Positions 1 to 12,500 of a stretch of DNA of 64,000 nt are shown here, piece after piece (within the stretch, counting starts at the first letter, position 1; every line of letters starts with the position of its first letter). Position numbers and translations under genes: made by a program. The stretch is taken from the NCBI RefSeq assembly GCF_051020955.1, contig NW_027476155.1:620001-684000 (forward strand), read 5' to 3'. This DNA comes from Megalopta genalis. Lineage: Eukaryota; Arthropoda; Insecta; Hymenoptera; Halictidae. The notes beneath the pieces are model-generated. The model had not been told where the DNA came from, did not search any database, and saw only the letters and a list, made by a program, of their open reading frames with translations.

Positions 1-103
1 GCAACTATAAAAACCAGTTCCAAGGCTCGATTAATCGTATCTTCTCTTCCCAAATTATCCATTTTTGTTTCTAAGCTGAGCATCAATTAGGGAGAATTTA
101 CTG
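1..103 (+). mobile_element. MITE (TA-CAGTAAATTCTCC family), right half
   Basis: This is the right-hand end of a palindromic MITE that occurs several times in the window. It runs from an inner CTATAAAAAC motif to GAGAATTTACTG, followed by TA at 104-105. The left half lies outside the window. TA flanks and CAGT ends point to the Tc1/mariner superfamily; no coding capacity is seen. Confidence 0.7.
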
Positions 104-105
104 TA

Positions 106-1225
106 CACATAACAATTCCATACCTGATATATAAGGAAATTCATTTATTTAATAATAAGAAAGCTATGTATTGAGTGTGTTAAGAATGAAAAAAATAATT
201 GAAATAATTTTTAATTATTTATTTAATATTTTCGGGATTATTTTTATTAAAATTGTATAATTAGTATAAATGCGGAAACGAATGATGCGTGATCAATGTA
301 TTCAATGATCGGATGATGAATGAGAAGTGAGAGGCGATTGAGATTGTTATTTACATATGTCGAGAATTTTGTGCGTAAAATTAGCGTAAATATTCGCTTG
401 TATATTTCAAGTTTTTGTATAATCAATTGACAAAATAAATTGATGAAATTTGATTATCAACAGTATTGAACAACTCTGAAAATTCTTCGACATTTTGCTT
501 TTATTGAAAATTCCTTAATAACATATAATTTAATATCATTTTTTTTAAACATATAAAAAAATAAGGTAACATCTACATATCGCAATTAAAAAAGGGCTGT
601 TCCGCTCTAAAAGAAAATAGGAAAAGGGGATAAAGAGTTCACGTTTTATTATACACATTATTTCAATATCTGATAAATTTGATGAATATACAAGAAAATA
701 GAATAACATCAGGATGTCGTTGTTAAAGTGGCAGTTTCACAGTGCAGAAAATAAAAAGGAGAATATTTTGTCCAGGAGCAATTAAAATTATGAAATAAAA
801 TTGTCCGACATTCGTACCGGCGATTCTTGTCAACCAGCGCTAAAAATCATCGAAAAATCGTAAATTATCCGTCGCGACGCGTGCTCTTATTATCCGTTTT
901 ATTATCCGTCGACGACAAGCCAGAACTAGCGTAATCGTCTAACTCCTGCGAAATTTGCCCTAATCGCTATCATCTGAAGCTCTAGTGACTCCGTGTCATT
1001 GTTACAAGTGCGCCAACGATATTTCACCAAGTTCTGATTTGCTGGATCAACCGAAACTTGCTGGACCAATTGAATTTCGGCGGCTGGGGGTCGCGCGAAC
1101 ATGATAATCACATTTCCGATTCGGCGCGAATATTTTTGGCTCTGTGCACTGCCGGCACTACACCATAAATCGCACGAAACGAAAAATGGTTCGATGGAAC
1201 TCGAGCGATAAGCGAAAATGGAACA
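106..1225. other. AT-rich non-coding stretch
   Basis: No gene, RNA gene or clear repeat was recognised. Short open frames on both strands lack codon structure or any domain. Confidence 0.5.
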
Positions 1226-2040
1226 TTGTTGGTCGTTTTTCAAATTCGCGTGCTTCTAATATGTTCGAAACGTTTCTCCGGCGTACGAAATCACCGTGAT
1301 TCTGTGGAACGAAGTATTCCCTTTCCAACGAGTCCAAGAACATTGATCTGCGATATTTTGTTGCCAATTCATGGCAGTTTTGAAAAAAAGTGTCCAAGGT
1401 TAGTGTGATTTCTGTGGTCGTGGAATTCTAGGCGAACATTTTTTAGGGTGGTGTTCTTCGACTCATTTTAAAAGTCCAAGTTTCCAGTTTCGTAGCATCT
1501 TAATTCTTCTGTTTAATAAATTTTATTTCGTTAATACCCTGCACTGTAAATACAAATGTTTCCGTCTTGTCGATTTCTCATATTCGCATACGTCTGAGTG
1601 GTTCAAAAAATTGTTTAGTTCACAATTATTTTAACGAACGAAGTCTCCCCTTTCGAATGAGCCCGAAAATATTGATCTATGATTTTTGTTTGCCATCGTA
1701 TAGCACCTTGGATTCTCTTCCGAATGAAATCCTGAAATTCAAAATATCGTAACTTTGTTAACAAAAAAAACTATAAAATGGTGTCCTTAGATACATTTCA
1801 AAGGGTGAAATCTTAGCTTCCGCGCCGTTTGGATTATTCAGTATTAGTGCCTTTGTATCTTTAAGACCCCCCATTCTAAGTAGAGATGGTAATTTTTTGG
1901 TTATTTTCAAATTCACATTTCTCTCATAATTTAAACTTTTCATAGCGATTGAAATGACTATGATCTGATAGAATGAAGTCTCCTCTTTCCATTGGGACCA
2001 AAAACAGTGATCTACTAGCTTTCCTTGCCATTTTCTGCCA
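1226..2040 (+). repeat. Three diverged ~330-bp tandem units
   Basis: Units at about 1226-1400, 1567-1720 and 1890-2040 share a run of the form GAAGTCTCC, CTTTC, AATGAGCC and ATTGATCT in the same order. They are too diverged for recent amplification. No coding function is evident. Confidence 0.5.
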
Positions 2041-2128
2041 TTTTACACCATTTTATGCTACTTTATCCCATTTTATGCAATTTTAGGCAATTTTATGCTA
2101 TTTTATACCATTTGATGCCATTTTCTGT
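2029..2128 (+). repeat. Minisatellite, 11-13 bp unit
   Basis: About eight imperfect repeats of the form CATTTTATGC follow the last 330-bp unit directly. Confidence 0.75.
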
Positions 2129-3499
2129 GTACGGAAATTATTCAAAATTCAAGCAATGGATTTTCAAAAACATGTAATTCGCTATCCTCTCTACAATGAT
2201 TGCAACTCTGTTACATAACGAATGTATTAGAGGCTGAGCAAAGCCGCTAATAGGATTCACGTCTGCATGCAATTCTGTTAAAGGGGTTTAATTGATTATT
2301 TTAGTTGCAGTCTGTTAATATCCGTTTTAACACGAGACCGCAAGCTTCTGTTAATCCACTAGATCGCGACGCGGATCGGAAATTACAGTGAGAACGCAGC
2401 AGTCAATCGGATGTGTGCACCACTTTGATTATTCCTCTATTGTAACTACATATCCGTATTTACAAACTTCCCTTTTTATTTATCATCGTATTATATTCAT
2501 AAAATTCTGAACATTTCTTTATCGTTGCGTCAATATTTATTTTTAAAGAAATTGAAAACATACTGCAAAATTTGTTATCAATGAAGCAGACTGAGAATTT
2601 ATTAATTGCTCAAGAATTTGTATACATTTGTCTACGACAAATGATACAAATTATTAACATTATATTTACAATGAATTATGAACAATTTTATTACAGCAAC
2701 AATTGTTGACAATATATTTACAATGAATTACGAACAATTTTATCACAACAACAATTGTTAACAAGCCACAATTATTAATAGCGAGAACTTTGTATAATTA
2801 TGATATTTGCATATTTTGAAAGCGTACGTTGCTAAAAAGTAATTGTCGATTTTGGGTTAGCTTTCGTCATAGAGCATTTATTAGGCGATAAAGTCGTTCC
2901 AAATCTTGTTCTTTTAATAATAATCTACGAAAAGTAAGATCAATTGTTAATAATGGCAATAGAATTTTATAAATTTATGACGAAACATCATTATTCAAAT
3001 GCAAAATGGTGGAATCATCGGAAGCCAAATTCGGTCATATTATAGAGTTTGTATTTGTATGTCGCGATCGACGTAGACAATTTGTATTTAACACAACCAA
3101 GCTGTGGATAATAACACAAGATAATCACAATAGCTAATAACGAAAAGAAAAGTGCTAATCGTGCGAACCGTTCGGTTTCCCTTTGGAGCGGCTTCGCGGA
3201 TTGAATCCATTGAATCTAAATCGTCTAAACAAACTGCAGTCAACCGAATTGTTACTGCTAATCAAATCGGACGCACCAAAACCGCCGTCGCGCCGGTGTA
3301 AATGAAATTCAACGTGGCAGGCGAATTGGATTGGAATTATACGTTTCTAATTCCGCGTGTACGCGGGACATTACCAAGGTTCGATTAACCGCTGGCTAGT
3401 TCGAACGTGAAAACGACAAACCTCCGGACAGTGTTAATAACGGCGTCGTTTAAACCACTCTACAATAATCCATAGATCGCCGATTGGAATACAAACTGT
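2129..3499. other. Non-coding stretch with one 52-bp tandem duplication
   Basis: A 52-bp unit beginning ATATTTACAATGAATTA is present twice in tandem at 2662-2765. The rest is AT-rich and shows no supported gene. Confidence 0.5.
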
Positions 3500-4040
3500 T
3501 CCGAAATAACAATCAAGATATCGCATTTCAAAAATCGAAACATTTAGGTACCATAATCTGAAAAATTAAAAATTACAAATTCGAAAATCGAAGAATTTAG
3601 AAATCGGAATCTCAAAAATTAAAACATTTAGGAATCAGATGACTTCAAAATTCTAAATTTAAAAATCAAATGACATAAAAATCGTGAATTTAAAAATCAA
3701 AGAATTTATAAATTGCAATCTTAAAAATCAAATAACATAAAAATCGAAGAATTTATAAATTGAAATCTTAAAAATCAGGAAATTTAGAAACCAAATGATT
3801 TCAAAGTTGTTAATTTAGATATCAGAAGACTTAAAAATCGTGAATTTATAAATCGGACAATTCAGAAATTGAAATCTTAAAAATCGGAAACTACAGAAAC
3901 CAGATAATTTCGAAATTGTGAATTTAGAAGTATGCGCATTGAAACATCGTACCTTACAAAACGGCTGGATCGAGAAACTGCAAGTTTCTCGGAAAGGAAG
4001 AATGTGTTTAATCCCGGCGTATAAATATTTCCAATTTGTT
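3500..4040 (+). repeat. Inverted copy of the MITE interior found at 5951-6350
   Basis: The block consists of degenerate ~40-bp units (AAATTTAGAAATC, AAAAATCGTGAATTT) that end in a better conserved ~180-bp core at about 3860-4040. The core reappears in reverse complement at 5951-6130 inside the MITE in the intron of the acetyltransferase gene. No terminal repeats of the MITE are visible around this copy, so it is a fragment. Together the two copies form an inverted repeat around the coding exon. Confidence 0.75.
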
Positions 4041-4430
4041 TCTACGGCGGCATCGTTCCGCTGATATTTCACAGAAAAAGATGTTGGTTCCGAAGGAACG
4101 GACGCGACTTATTCATCACGACCATGAATAATAATCAGAAAAGAATAACTGCGATTCCGTGCGAACTTTATGAATTCCGGAATTCTCGGCGATTTGCTTT
4201 ATTTATTTTACGTCGGCGTTGCGCCGCAACAATGCAAATGTTGATGCAAATGCGCGAGTGCCTGATCTCCGTTCCTTCATGAAGTGGCTTAAACGACGAG
4301 TAACCAGGCAGAAAAGTATAAATTTCATTGTTTTATTTCTACACTTTTCATTGATAAGTCGATTGCTAAATCGACGAGATTCCAATAGCAATGCATAGCG
4401 AATATATTTTGGTCAATTGGTGTTATTTTA

Positions 4431-4745
4431 ATCATTTCGATGATAATTCTAAAGATAATAATTTGAAGGATAATAATTTCAAGGATAATAATTTCAAGGA
4501 TAATAATTTCAAGGATAATAATTTCGAGATCTATATTTCCAAAGATAACAATTTCGGAGATAACACTTTATAGAATAACAATTTCAAAGATAATAATTTC
4601 TAGGATAACAATTTCAAAGATAATTATTTCTAGGATCACTTCGAAGATAATAATTTCGAAGATGATCACAATGTCGAAGATAACAATTTCGAAGATGATA
4701 AGTTCAAAATTAATAATTCCAAAGATAATTTCGAGGATAATAATT
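4431..4745 (+). repeat. Minisatellite, 15-bp unit GATAATAATTTCAAA
   Basis: About twenty imperfect copies of a 15-bp unit lie just beyond the 3' end of the acetyltransferase gene. Both strands stay open because the period is divisible by three, which yields artefactual peptides of the KDNNF type. Confidence 0.9.
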
Positions 4746-4838
4746 GACAACTTCGGTCAAAATTATATTATCGTAATCGTGCTAAACACACGTAAATACT
4801 AAATAAAATATAATTTTCTTGATATCGCGATATCTTCT

Positions 4839-6606
4839 TTAAGAATCGTACAAGTTCTTTATTTTCTTGACTACTACAGTGAAGTCACGATGCTCATCCC
4901 CGATTCTCTCGCGGAACGGTACGTTATCCCAGCCAAAGTTCCTGTAATTGATCCTTTTAAAGACCTTAAAGCGGCACCTCCTCGCGATGATCTGCGCGTA
5001 ATTGCAAGTCATGACGGCAGTCACTAACTTCGGTACGCCCAGGTAATGACGGATTATACTATCACCTCCAGTATCGGCTAATGGTACTTTCACATCTTCT
5101 CCACTACCCAGCGCATTGGCAACATCCACGGACAAGCACACTAAGCTCTCGCCAATATTTTGCTGCTGCATCTCCGGCAGCGTAGCCAGGAACATACACT
5201 CCATAATACAATCAACATCATAATATTCGAATAAATTTATCTGGTCGTTTATAGCAATCATCAAATCTAGGTAGGCATTGGCCGTGTGATGTTCACAATC
5301 TTCTCTGAAGCTCTCAAGCCAAGTCATTTCAGGAGGATGCCTGATGATCGGGGGAAGTCGATCGTACGGTGGTTGCCCCCACAACCACCGCGGGTCAATT
5401 TCATCTCTTTTTATTTTCTTAATTTTATTGAGAACGACACCAACAACTTTCTGAGTCTTGACTTCGATTGCGACAAGGCTGACACCGTCTCTAGTAACTG
5501 CCAAACACACCTCCTCGAGCGCTTTGACGCTACAAGGATCCGATAACAGATTTATGCCTTTGCAGGTGCTCTCGTTGGGGAAAAAGCTTTTCCTTATTAA
5601 ATCGAACTCGATTTCTCCACCATTTATGGAGCCCCACTGAATGCAGGATTCAGTTGTAGTTCTGGAACTGAACGAAAAGAAACAATTAATTAGTATGCAC
5701 GTATCTTGCAGCTTCTGATGGCGTGTGGTATAGTAATATTAAACGGTATATTAAACGACGGAAGCTTTAATCGAATCAAGTTTGCAGAAACGTTTGGAGA
5801 TACAGTAATGTCTCCCTAACTGACGCTCGGATTACGCACAGAAATGGACAATCTGGGAAGAGGAGACACGATTACTCGAGCCTCGCGGCTCGTTTTTATA
5901 GTTATCGGTGAATCGACAACTTTGTAGACGACTCGTTTTTATAAGCGAATAAATTGGAAATATTTATACGCCAGGATTAAACACATTTTTCCGTTCCGAG
6001 AAACTTGCAATTTCTCGATCCAACCGTTTCGAATGGCACGGTGTTTCAATGCGCATACTTCTAAATTCATAATTTCGAAATTATCTGGTTTCTGTAGTTT
6101 CTGATTTTTAAGATTCCAATGTCTGAATCGTACGATTTTCAAATTGACGGTTTTTAAATTCTCTGATTTATAAATTTACAATTTCGAAGTTAGCTGATTT
6201 CTATATGATCTAATTTTTAAGATTTCAATCTCTAAATTCTTTGATTTACAAATTCACGATTTTTAAGTTCTCCGATTTCTAAATGTACATTTTTTAAATT
6301 ATCTAGTATTTAAATGTTATAATTTTCAAGATTTCAATTTACAAAAATTTGAATAATCGTATCTCCTCTTCCCGACTCGTCCATCTTCGTGCACTATCCG
6401 AGCATCAATTAGGGAGAATTCTCCGTATCCGGCCAAACTAGAGGTTGATTCGTGTCTCGATGAAAAATATATTTTATTTATAAATATTTAAATTCGTAAA
6501 AATAAATTGTTCTTTCTTATACCCGACACACGGAAAACATTAGTCAAAACAAGTGACTGAAGAATGTTCCCGGAAAAATATAGCAAAAATGTACGTACCA
6601 TGCCAT
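4839..6606 (-). CDS. GNAT-family N-acetyltransferase, insect arylalkylamine N-acetyltransferase-like
   Basis: This is a two-exon gene encoding about 278 residues. Exon 1 supplies only ATGGCATG (6606-6599), followed by donor GTACGT at 6598. Exon 2 runs 5667-4839 and is preceded by a pyrimidine-rich acceptor ending TTCAG. The phases match, and the alternative acceptor 6 bp further on would create a stop codon. The family moves an acetyl group from acetyl-CoA to an amine, typically arylalkylamines such as dopamine or serotonin in insects. Visible signatures are RKSFFPNE near residue 28, DGVSLVAIE near 63, and the acetyl-CoA loop QNIGES near 172, where the usual final G/A of QxxGxG/A is serine. 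The C-terminal HRDFTVVVKKI fits insect members, and the length is normal for them. The 931-bp intron contains a 0.6-kb MITE. The family assignment rests on motifs read by eye, and the substrate cannot be told. Confidence 0.8.
5803..6425 (-). mobile_element. MITE with ~90-bp terminal inverted repeats, in the acetyltransferase intron
   Basis: The left terminal repeat is at 5803-5901 (CAGTAATGTCTCC through CTCGTTTTTATAG) and the diverged right repeat at 6351-6425 (GAATAATCG to GAGAATTCTCCG). TA flanks both ends (5801-5802 and 6426-6427). The interior carries the ~40-bp unit array and the 180-bp core shared with 3500-4040. No transposase is encoded. TA duplication and CAGT ends suggest mobilisation by a Tc1/mariner transposase. 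Confidence 0.75.
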
Positions 6607-6730
6607 TTTAGTTCACTAAGAAATTGTCACTATACTTTACTGGGAAAATTAACTGAGAAAATTCGCCGAAGTCTTCGCACTGATCACTGCTGTTTGCTGA
6701 TTGCTGGTTGTTGCTGCACTGATCGCAGAA

Positions 6731-6765
6731 TAAGTGTTTCCGTTGACATCGGCAGGCTATTTATA
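6731..6765 (-). promoter_or_regulatory. TATA promoter of the acetyltransferase gene
   Basis: On the minus strand TATAAATA occupies 6765-6758. A sequence matching the initiator consensus (TTATTCT) puts a probable start of transcription near 6731, 34 bp downstream. A ~125-bp leader rich in CAGCAA motifs then reaches the ATG at 6606, in the good context CTAAAATGG. The element agrees with the exon 1 assignment. Confidence 0.6.
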
Positions 6766-6779
6766 CTGTCTTTGCTAAA

Positions 6780-6905
6780 GGACAGAACGTCCTAATCAGC
6801 AAGGACGAACAATGACAAAAGGATACTACCGGAAAAGATGCGCCAGGTATAAAAACGTCTCCCGTGGAAAACCATTAGCCACCGCTGCCGGCTATCAGGT
6901 AAGCA
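6780..6905 (-). repeat. Upstream region of the acetyltransferase gene, duplicated at 7723-7905
   Basis: The segment directly upstream of the TATA box contains CAAGGACGAACAATG, GGAAAAGATGC and GCCGGCTATCAG. The same blocks recur in the same order and orientation at 7723-7905. Confidence 0.6.
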
Positions 6906-6917
6906 CATGTACCTGCG

Positions 6918-7722
6918 ATGACCGGTCGTGTCATACGGATTTTGCAAGGATTGGCTCGTTCGGTTAAATTAAAAAAAAAAAAGAGAAGCGGCGGATTAGG
7001 CCGAGCCAGTGCAAATGAGTCAATTGAAGGAACCATTGTAAACAGGCTCGCACCGAGCCTTGATGAAAATTATGATTTGCAAGGGAAAGCAGAACCTACC
7101 GGGAGTAAACAGGGTCTGGTTATTTACGGTAAATAAATAATAACAATATCTTATTTTAAGTTTAACAATATATAAATATATTTGACGTTCAAAATAAGAA
7201 ACGAGACTCCTATTTTATTTATTGTTATTATTAATAAACAAAATTATATGGATTAATAGAAAATATATTTCAAATGATATTTAAAATTTCATAACTGAAA
7301 TTAAATGATTATTACAATTGACTAATTATGAAAATGATGTAAGTCCATTTAAAGCCAGCAAATATGTATTATTTTGATTAAATTACATATTGATAAATTA
7401 GTAGTATTTTATTTTTTTTGTACATAATATAACAGCTGTCTGTTGAAACGAACGACGTGATATTATTTCATGTAGTAAAATGATATAAATGCAATGCATA
7501 TGCGACTAATGAACGCAAGTCGCTAGCTGAAATCTACACATGCATTCGACTGTGCACTAGCAAAAGTCCCGAAAAGCTGTTATTGAAATTAATTTCTCAA
7601 TGCCATAAATAAAGTTTTTATTTTCAAATAAAACTTTTTTTAATAATCGCTTTATTTGTCATAGCGTGTCATAGCGTATTGGGGATCTCAATTTTGTATC
7701 GCGCCTCGGGCACCAGTACGCA
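6918..7722. other. Non-coding stretch
   Basis: AT-rich sequence with a 72-codon open frame at 6918-7136 that begins beside an A-run and has no recognisable domain. No gene is supported. Confidence 0.45.
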
Positions 7723-7905
7723 TTAATCCGCCAATGCTTCGGAGGACTGTTCATTTCGCCCTTGCTGAAGAACAGAGAACCTCGTATTCGTCAAGGACGA
7801 ACAATGCCGGCGAAAAAGATGCCGGGCATGAAAATGCCTCGCGAATACAACCCTTGGTCGCCGAGGCCGGCCATCAGCTATATGTATACAGTGACTCCCA
7901 CTGAC
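7723..7905 (-). repeat. Second copy of the acetyltransferase upstream region
   Basis: This diverged copy of 6780-6905 shares CAAGGACGAACAATG, a GAAAAAGATGC block and GGCCATCAG. No intact TATA box or exon 1 adjoins it. It may be what remains of a tandem duplicate of the gene, since these acetyltransferases often occur in clusters, or simply a dispersed repeat. Confidence 0.5.
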
Positions 7906-8186
7906 ATTCGAACACTTCTCAAGGCGCAATTTTAACTTTTTTAAAATTAGAGTAGACGATTTGAATTTTTTTTAGATCATAGAGGGACCTGTATAATAGA
8001 TAATGTTACAATTTTGCTATTACATACTTGGAATGACAAAACGAAGTAAAAAACTCTCGTTGTTTAACTTTCTTATCTGAGGAAGCTACTTTTGATCACT
8101 TTTGGGCTAATTTTGCCGATTTTTCGAACTTCGAGATATTTAACTAATAAATGTTCAATAAAATATATATAAATGATTTATATATA

Positions 8187-8400
8187 CAGGGTGTTCCACA
8201 AATTATTCTAACAGCCGAAAATGAGGGGTAGCTGAGGTCATTTGAAGTAACTTTTTCCTTTGCGAAAATGCAATCTGCGTCTTTGTTTACGAGTTATTAA
8301 CGGAAATCACTGACCAATGGGAGGTGACGGCGCGAAGTTCGAGAGCCCGCAGAAAGAGACTTTGACAGATGGTCGGGACGGACTCGAGCCGCGTTCGAAG
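8187..8400 (+). mobile_element. CAGGGTGTTCC-type repeat, left end
   Basis: Begins after TA with CAGGGTGTTCCAC and continues with GAGGTCATTTGAAG and TTTTTCCTTTGCGAAAATG. A related copy begins at 60437. An inverse end, GTGGAACACCCTG followed by TA, lies at 11200-11212. No coding capacity is seen. Confidence 0.65.
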
Positions 8401-9199
8401 TATTGAACAAATCACGAAGCGAGAACTTTCCGGATTTTTTTTACAGTGATATTTTTAAGAAAAACGCTGTTCACCTTTACTTTAGAACGTCTGAAGAATA
8501 TTTACTAATTTTTCGGACCCGAAATAGTAAGTAATTTAACCGTGACGGCCGTTTTAATTTTCTAGTGTGCATGACACCTTGTGTGTAACGTATGAAATTT
8601 TTAAACATGCGGTGTACAGTGAAGATTAACAAAGTACGTAAATGTGGTCAATGCACTATCCCCCACACATTTCCGTGCATAAAGTGGATTTTACAACTAA
8701 ATGGGTGAGTATCTTATTGATAATATTCTTCATATTTCTCTAACAAACATATCCCTCACGTCCTTTAACACGATTATTATTTATTAAATTAGCTTTGAGA
8801 ATCATTCGAGCCATTGCTGCATCAAATAACCGTACTAAAAACCATACAACATAAAAACAACGTTAAATACATAAATAACAATCGACGAATAAAACCTGGG
8901 AAATAGAAAAGAACGGACTAAAAATTCTACGAAAACGTTAAAATTTTCCAAAAGAAAGATACGTGGCGATCATATTTCACGGCATATTCTGGCCGCATGA
9001 CGTACCGCCAAATTTCCAGAAGAATTCATGTTCGTCCCGATGTGCGCATCAACCAAAAAACTAATCTCGTTTCGAATGGAATCGAGCGAATTGTTTCACG
9101 TCGGGGAGAATGATTCTCGGCTGGCAGGGCGCGATGAATTTAAAGTTGATTTGTCTATTGTCTATACTGTCCCATTATTTCACGGCAGCCATATTGGTT

Positions 9200-9592
9200 T
9201 CATGGGGGTCCACGGGGGTCCACGGGAGCTAGCGGGAAATCGAAAAATCGGTGACGATCGGCCGGCCGCGGCCGGTTCGGTATCGGTGTTTCTATTACGC
9301 TCCTGTCCCGGTGCCGTTCGCGGAATCACGTTATTTTAATAGCGACAGTGGAACAAAAGACTGTATCGAACGGTCCTCTCGATTTGTACACGCGTGCGTG
9401 CTGCGCATCGTGGGAAATCTGGTCGTTAAGCAGATAGGTTCGCGTCGATGACGGAAATATAGTCGCGATCCGCGTCGTAACCTACCGTTACCTACCGTGG
9501 ACCCTTAAATTATTCGGTTGATTGCTGTTGCCGCACCGCGGACGCGCTGGAACCCCGTTCGAATTTCCCGCCAATCGGCCGTGATCGCCGCG
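9200..9592 (+). promoter_or_regulatory. GC-rich island ahead of the first exon at 9593
   Basis: A CpG-rich stretch with CGGCCGGCCGCGGCC at its centre leads up to the first coding exon. CpG-rich 5' regions are common at broadly expressed insect promoters. No TATA box was recognised at a sensible distance, so the start of transcription is not placed. Confidence 0.35.
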
Positions 9593-12500
9593 ATGGGCGC
9601 GCAGAGCTCCAAAAGGTGAGCGAAACCACCCGCTCGAGGACACTTATTAGGCCGCGGTCACGCTTCCGGCCGTGATGATAACCGACGATGAATTTTATCT
9701 CGTAAATTCCGATCTCATTTACACATCGCGAGACGATCTTTTCTCGATCTCTTTGTCGGTTCTTCGAAGATTTCAGTTTGAAACTCGAATTGCTGGGAGA
9801 TGAGTTTCTTTTTCAGCAGACAAATTATCGCGTTTGAGAATTTTTCCCGGTGTAACTTGTGACGCTAGAGGCACGAATTTTTCGTAGAACGATTCTGTAG
9901 ACTCTCGCGATCGTAACCGTATATTTTTTTACTATATCATGGAGCAATAAACATTTTTAAATGACGCTCGAAGAATGCCAGACACCGCTGACGTACGATT
10001 GATTTTAAAACCTAACCCTTTGCACTCGAATGGCGACTCCGAGGCGCCAACAAAATTTACCGTACCGCTACCAATATTTTAGGGCATCGTTGGTCACAAT
10101 TAAAATTTTTCGTTGAAGATGGTCTCAATTTTTATTTCATTTTCAATTCATTAATAATTGATGATTATTTCATTGAAAATTCAATAGAAATCTTTAGAAT
10201 ACAAATTTCTTTTTACATATAAATAAATATAAATTTGAAATGATTATGTCTAAAAATATAGCAGCAATTTTCTTCCAAAAAGAATGCTTTCGTGGCCTTG
10301 AGGCTCGCTTTTATAGTTGGTGACGATCGTTAACTATAAAAACGAGCCGCAAAGCTCGAATAATTGTATCTCTTCTTCCCAAATTGGCTATTTTTGTTTC
10401 TAAGCTGAGCATCAATTAGGGAGAATTTACTGTACCTATTACGGAACGCTTTTCAGAGGGTATAATATTATCATCGATTTTACGACGATTAAAAATGTTA
10501 TTGTTGAATATTTATACTACTGTTCGATGAATTGATGTTTGTAGATAAGATTATACATTTTGGAATATTTATTTAATACTAGATTTCTAGACAAAAAACA
10601 GCTGTTTTAAATGAGTTTATAAAAGTAACAATAAGACGTTTATTCTGATTCTCAACAAGTGTTGTTGTAACATTTGCCGTAATTGTAAATTAAAAAATTG
10701 GTGACACGCCATTTTAACGGGTTCCGTAAATCTAATGTTAATATGAATAAAAAATAGTCGGAATAATGCGGTATAAAAAGTTTCAGAAATAAGTGTTTTA
10801 TTCCAAAAAATTAAGGTCATCTTCATTTTCTTAAATTGCATCTTATATTTTTTACTTCATATCATTGTAGCTTGTGCCTAGACGAATCCAACGATATGTT
10901 ACACCATATCCTACGGACAACCTTGACGCACAAAAAATGCGATCAACGAAGTGATATGTTGTCATTGAAAACTGTGTTACGTCAAGGTCATCCGAAGGTC
11001 GTGGTATAACAGGTCATCGAATTCGTCTTGTGCAACTTAAAAAAAAATGAAAGTGACCTTGATTTCTTCACGTAAATTATTTCTTTCTGAAGCTTTTTAT
11101 ATCGCAATCCGTAGCCGGCTAAAAACCGAGTAACATTTGTTCGAAACGTTTATTTGTTAGACCGCCGGAGATGCTGGAAAAAATCGTGGCAACGGTTACG
11201 TGGAACACCCTGTACACGCTGAAAATTTCATTGAAATCGGTCGATTGAAATTGGTTATAAAACTGTTCCAAGTGGGAAGACAGCCTAAGTCCTCCCCCAG
11301 CATCGCCGCGAATCCCGTGGACGACGCGTCATAAAATAATTAACGGGCGCGCCCGGTTCGGATGGCTCATCAACTTGCAAAAAGTCCTCTATTAGTGCCC
11401 GGTACGCGGCTGAATTTTTCAAAGCAGCGCGCCGCTCGGAAACGGTTCCTCACAGGAGAATCCATCCGATAAAGCCGCGCCGGTGTGCATAAGCGATCAA
11501 TGATTCAGCGACGCTTTAACCCTGATAGATTTTTCATACGGCCCCCGTAAAAAGCTAAGCTGACCGATCATCAGGAGATTCGAACCTCGAGAATCCTCTT
11601 CCTATAACCCCCGGGATTCTTCTCGTCTCTTATGGAGAGGGGCGGGGAGGAACGGCTGCCGAGTCAAACGGGGGGTTGAACGTAGCCAGATACTAATTCT
11701 AGGTGGAAAAACCGATATCGCGCTCGCGCGTGGATGGGCCATCGATCGCAAATGGCCGGCCGCCATTCGAAACTCTTTAACAATCGTTCCCGGGAGAGGA
11801 TCGCGGATGATAGATCGCCGGGTGCTCGGTCTTTGCCGGCTGACAGCGGTCCTACGGTGCTATCTGCTCGATTCCGAAGAGCCTCTCCGTCGCTTTCCGA
11901 GGCCAGACAGCCGTGACGCATTATGAGCCAGACTGGTGGCACCGCGGTTTTATGGATTGAGATCGAACGTCTCGATCTAGGGACCGCGCTCTTATTGAGA
12001 GATTGTGTCGCGTGGGCGTTACGTCCTTAGACCGTATATACATGTATAGTAGTGTCTCTCTTCCTGGCGCGACTTAAGTATGCCACTTCTGACACCGAGA
12101 TATTGCGCGACCCTGTAATTTATCGATTTTCTCGCTATGCGAGTCGGTGAACACGTGTGCTGCGGCACGCGCCCCGGCTCCTTTGACTCGAATTCCCGGA
12201 AGACAACTCATAATACAATGACATAGATTTTTTTTAATTTTAACATTTTAATACTGATTTTTTTTTAACATATTGCTGATGGATTTCTGATTCAAATGAG
12301 ACCAAACGTGATATAGTTTGGACAGATATTTGTGTTGCCAATAGAATCAAAGACGATAGACGTTGTGCGTAATGCGCTGCCAAGATGCACGTGGTGTGCG
12401 ATGGTGAAAAGTTTAGGCAATGATGTTTATTTGATTCTCCCAAAAGATTCAAATTTGTAGCCTTAAATGCTATTTTCCGATGGTTTGGTACAATCGATCA

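Noticed and set aside
11575..11640. tRNA-like B box (GGTTCGAATC on the minus strand)
   Set aside because: The T-stem does not pair over five bases, and no A box or acceptor stem was found at the right distance.
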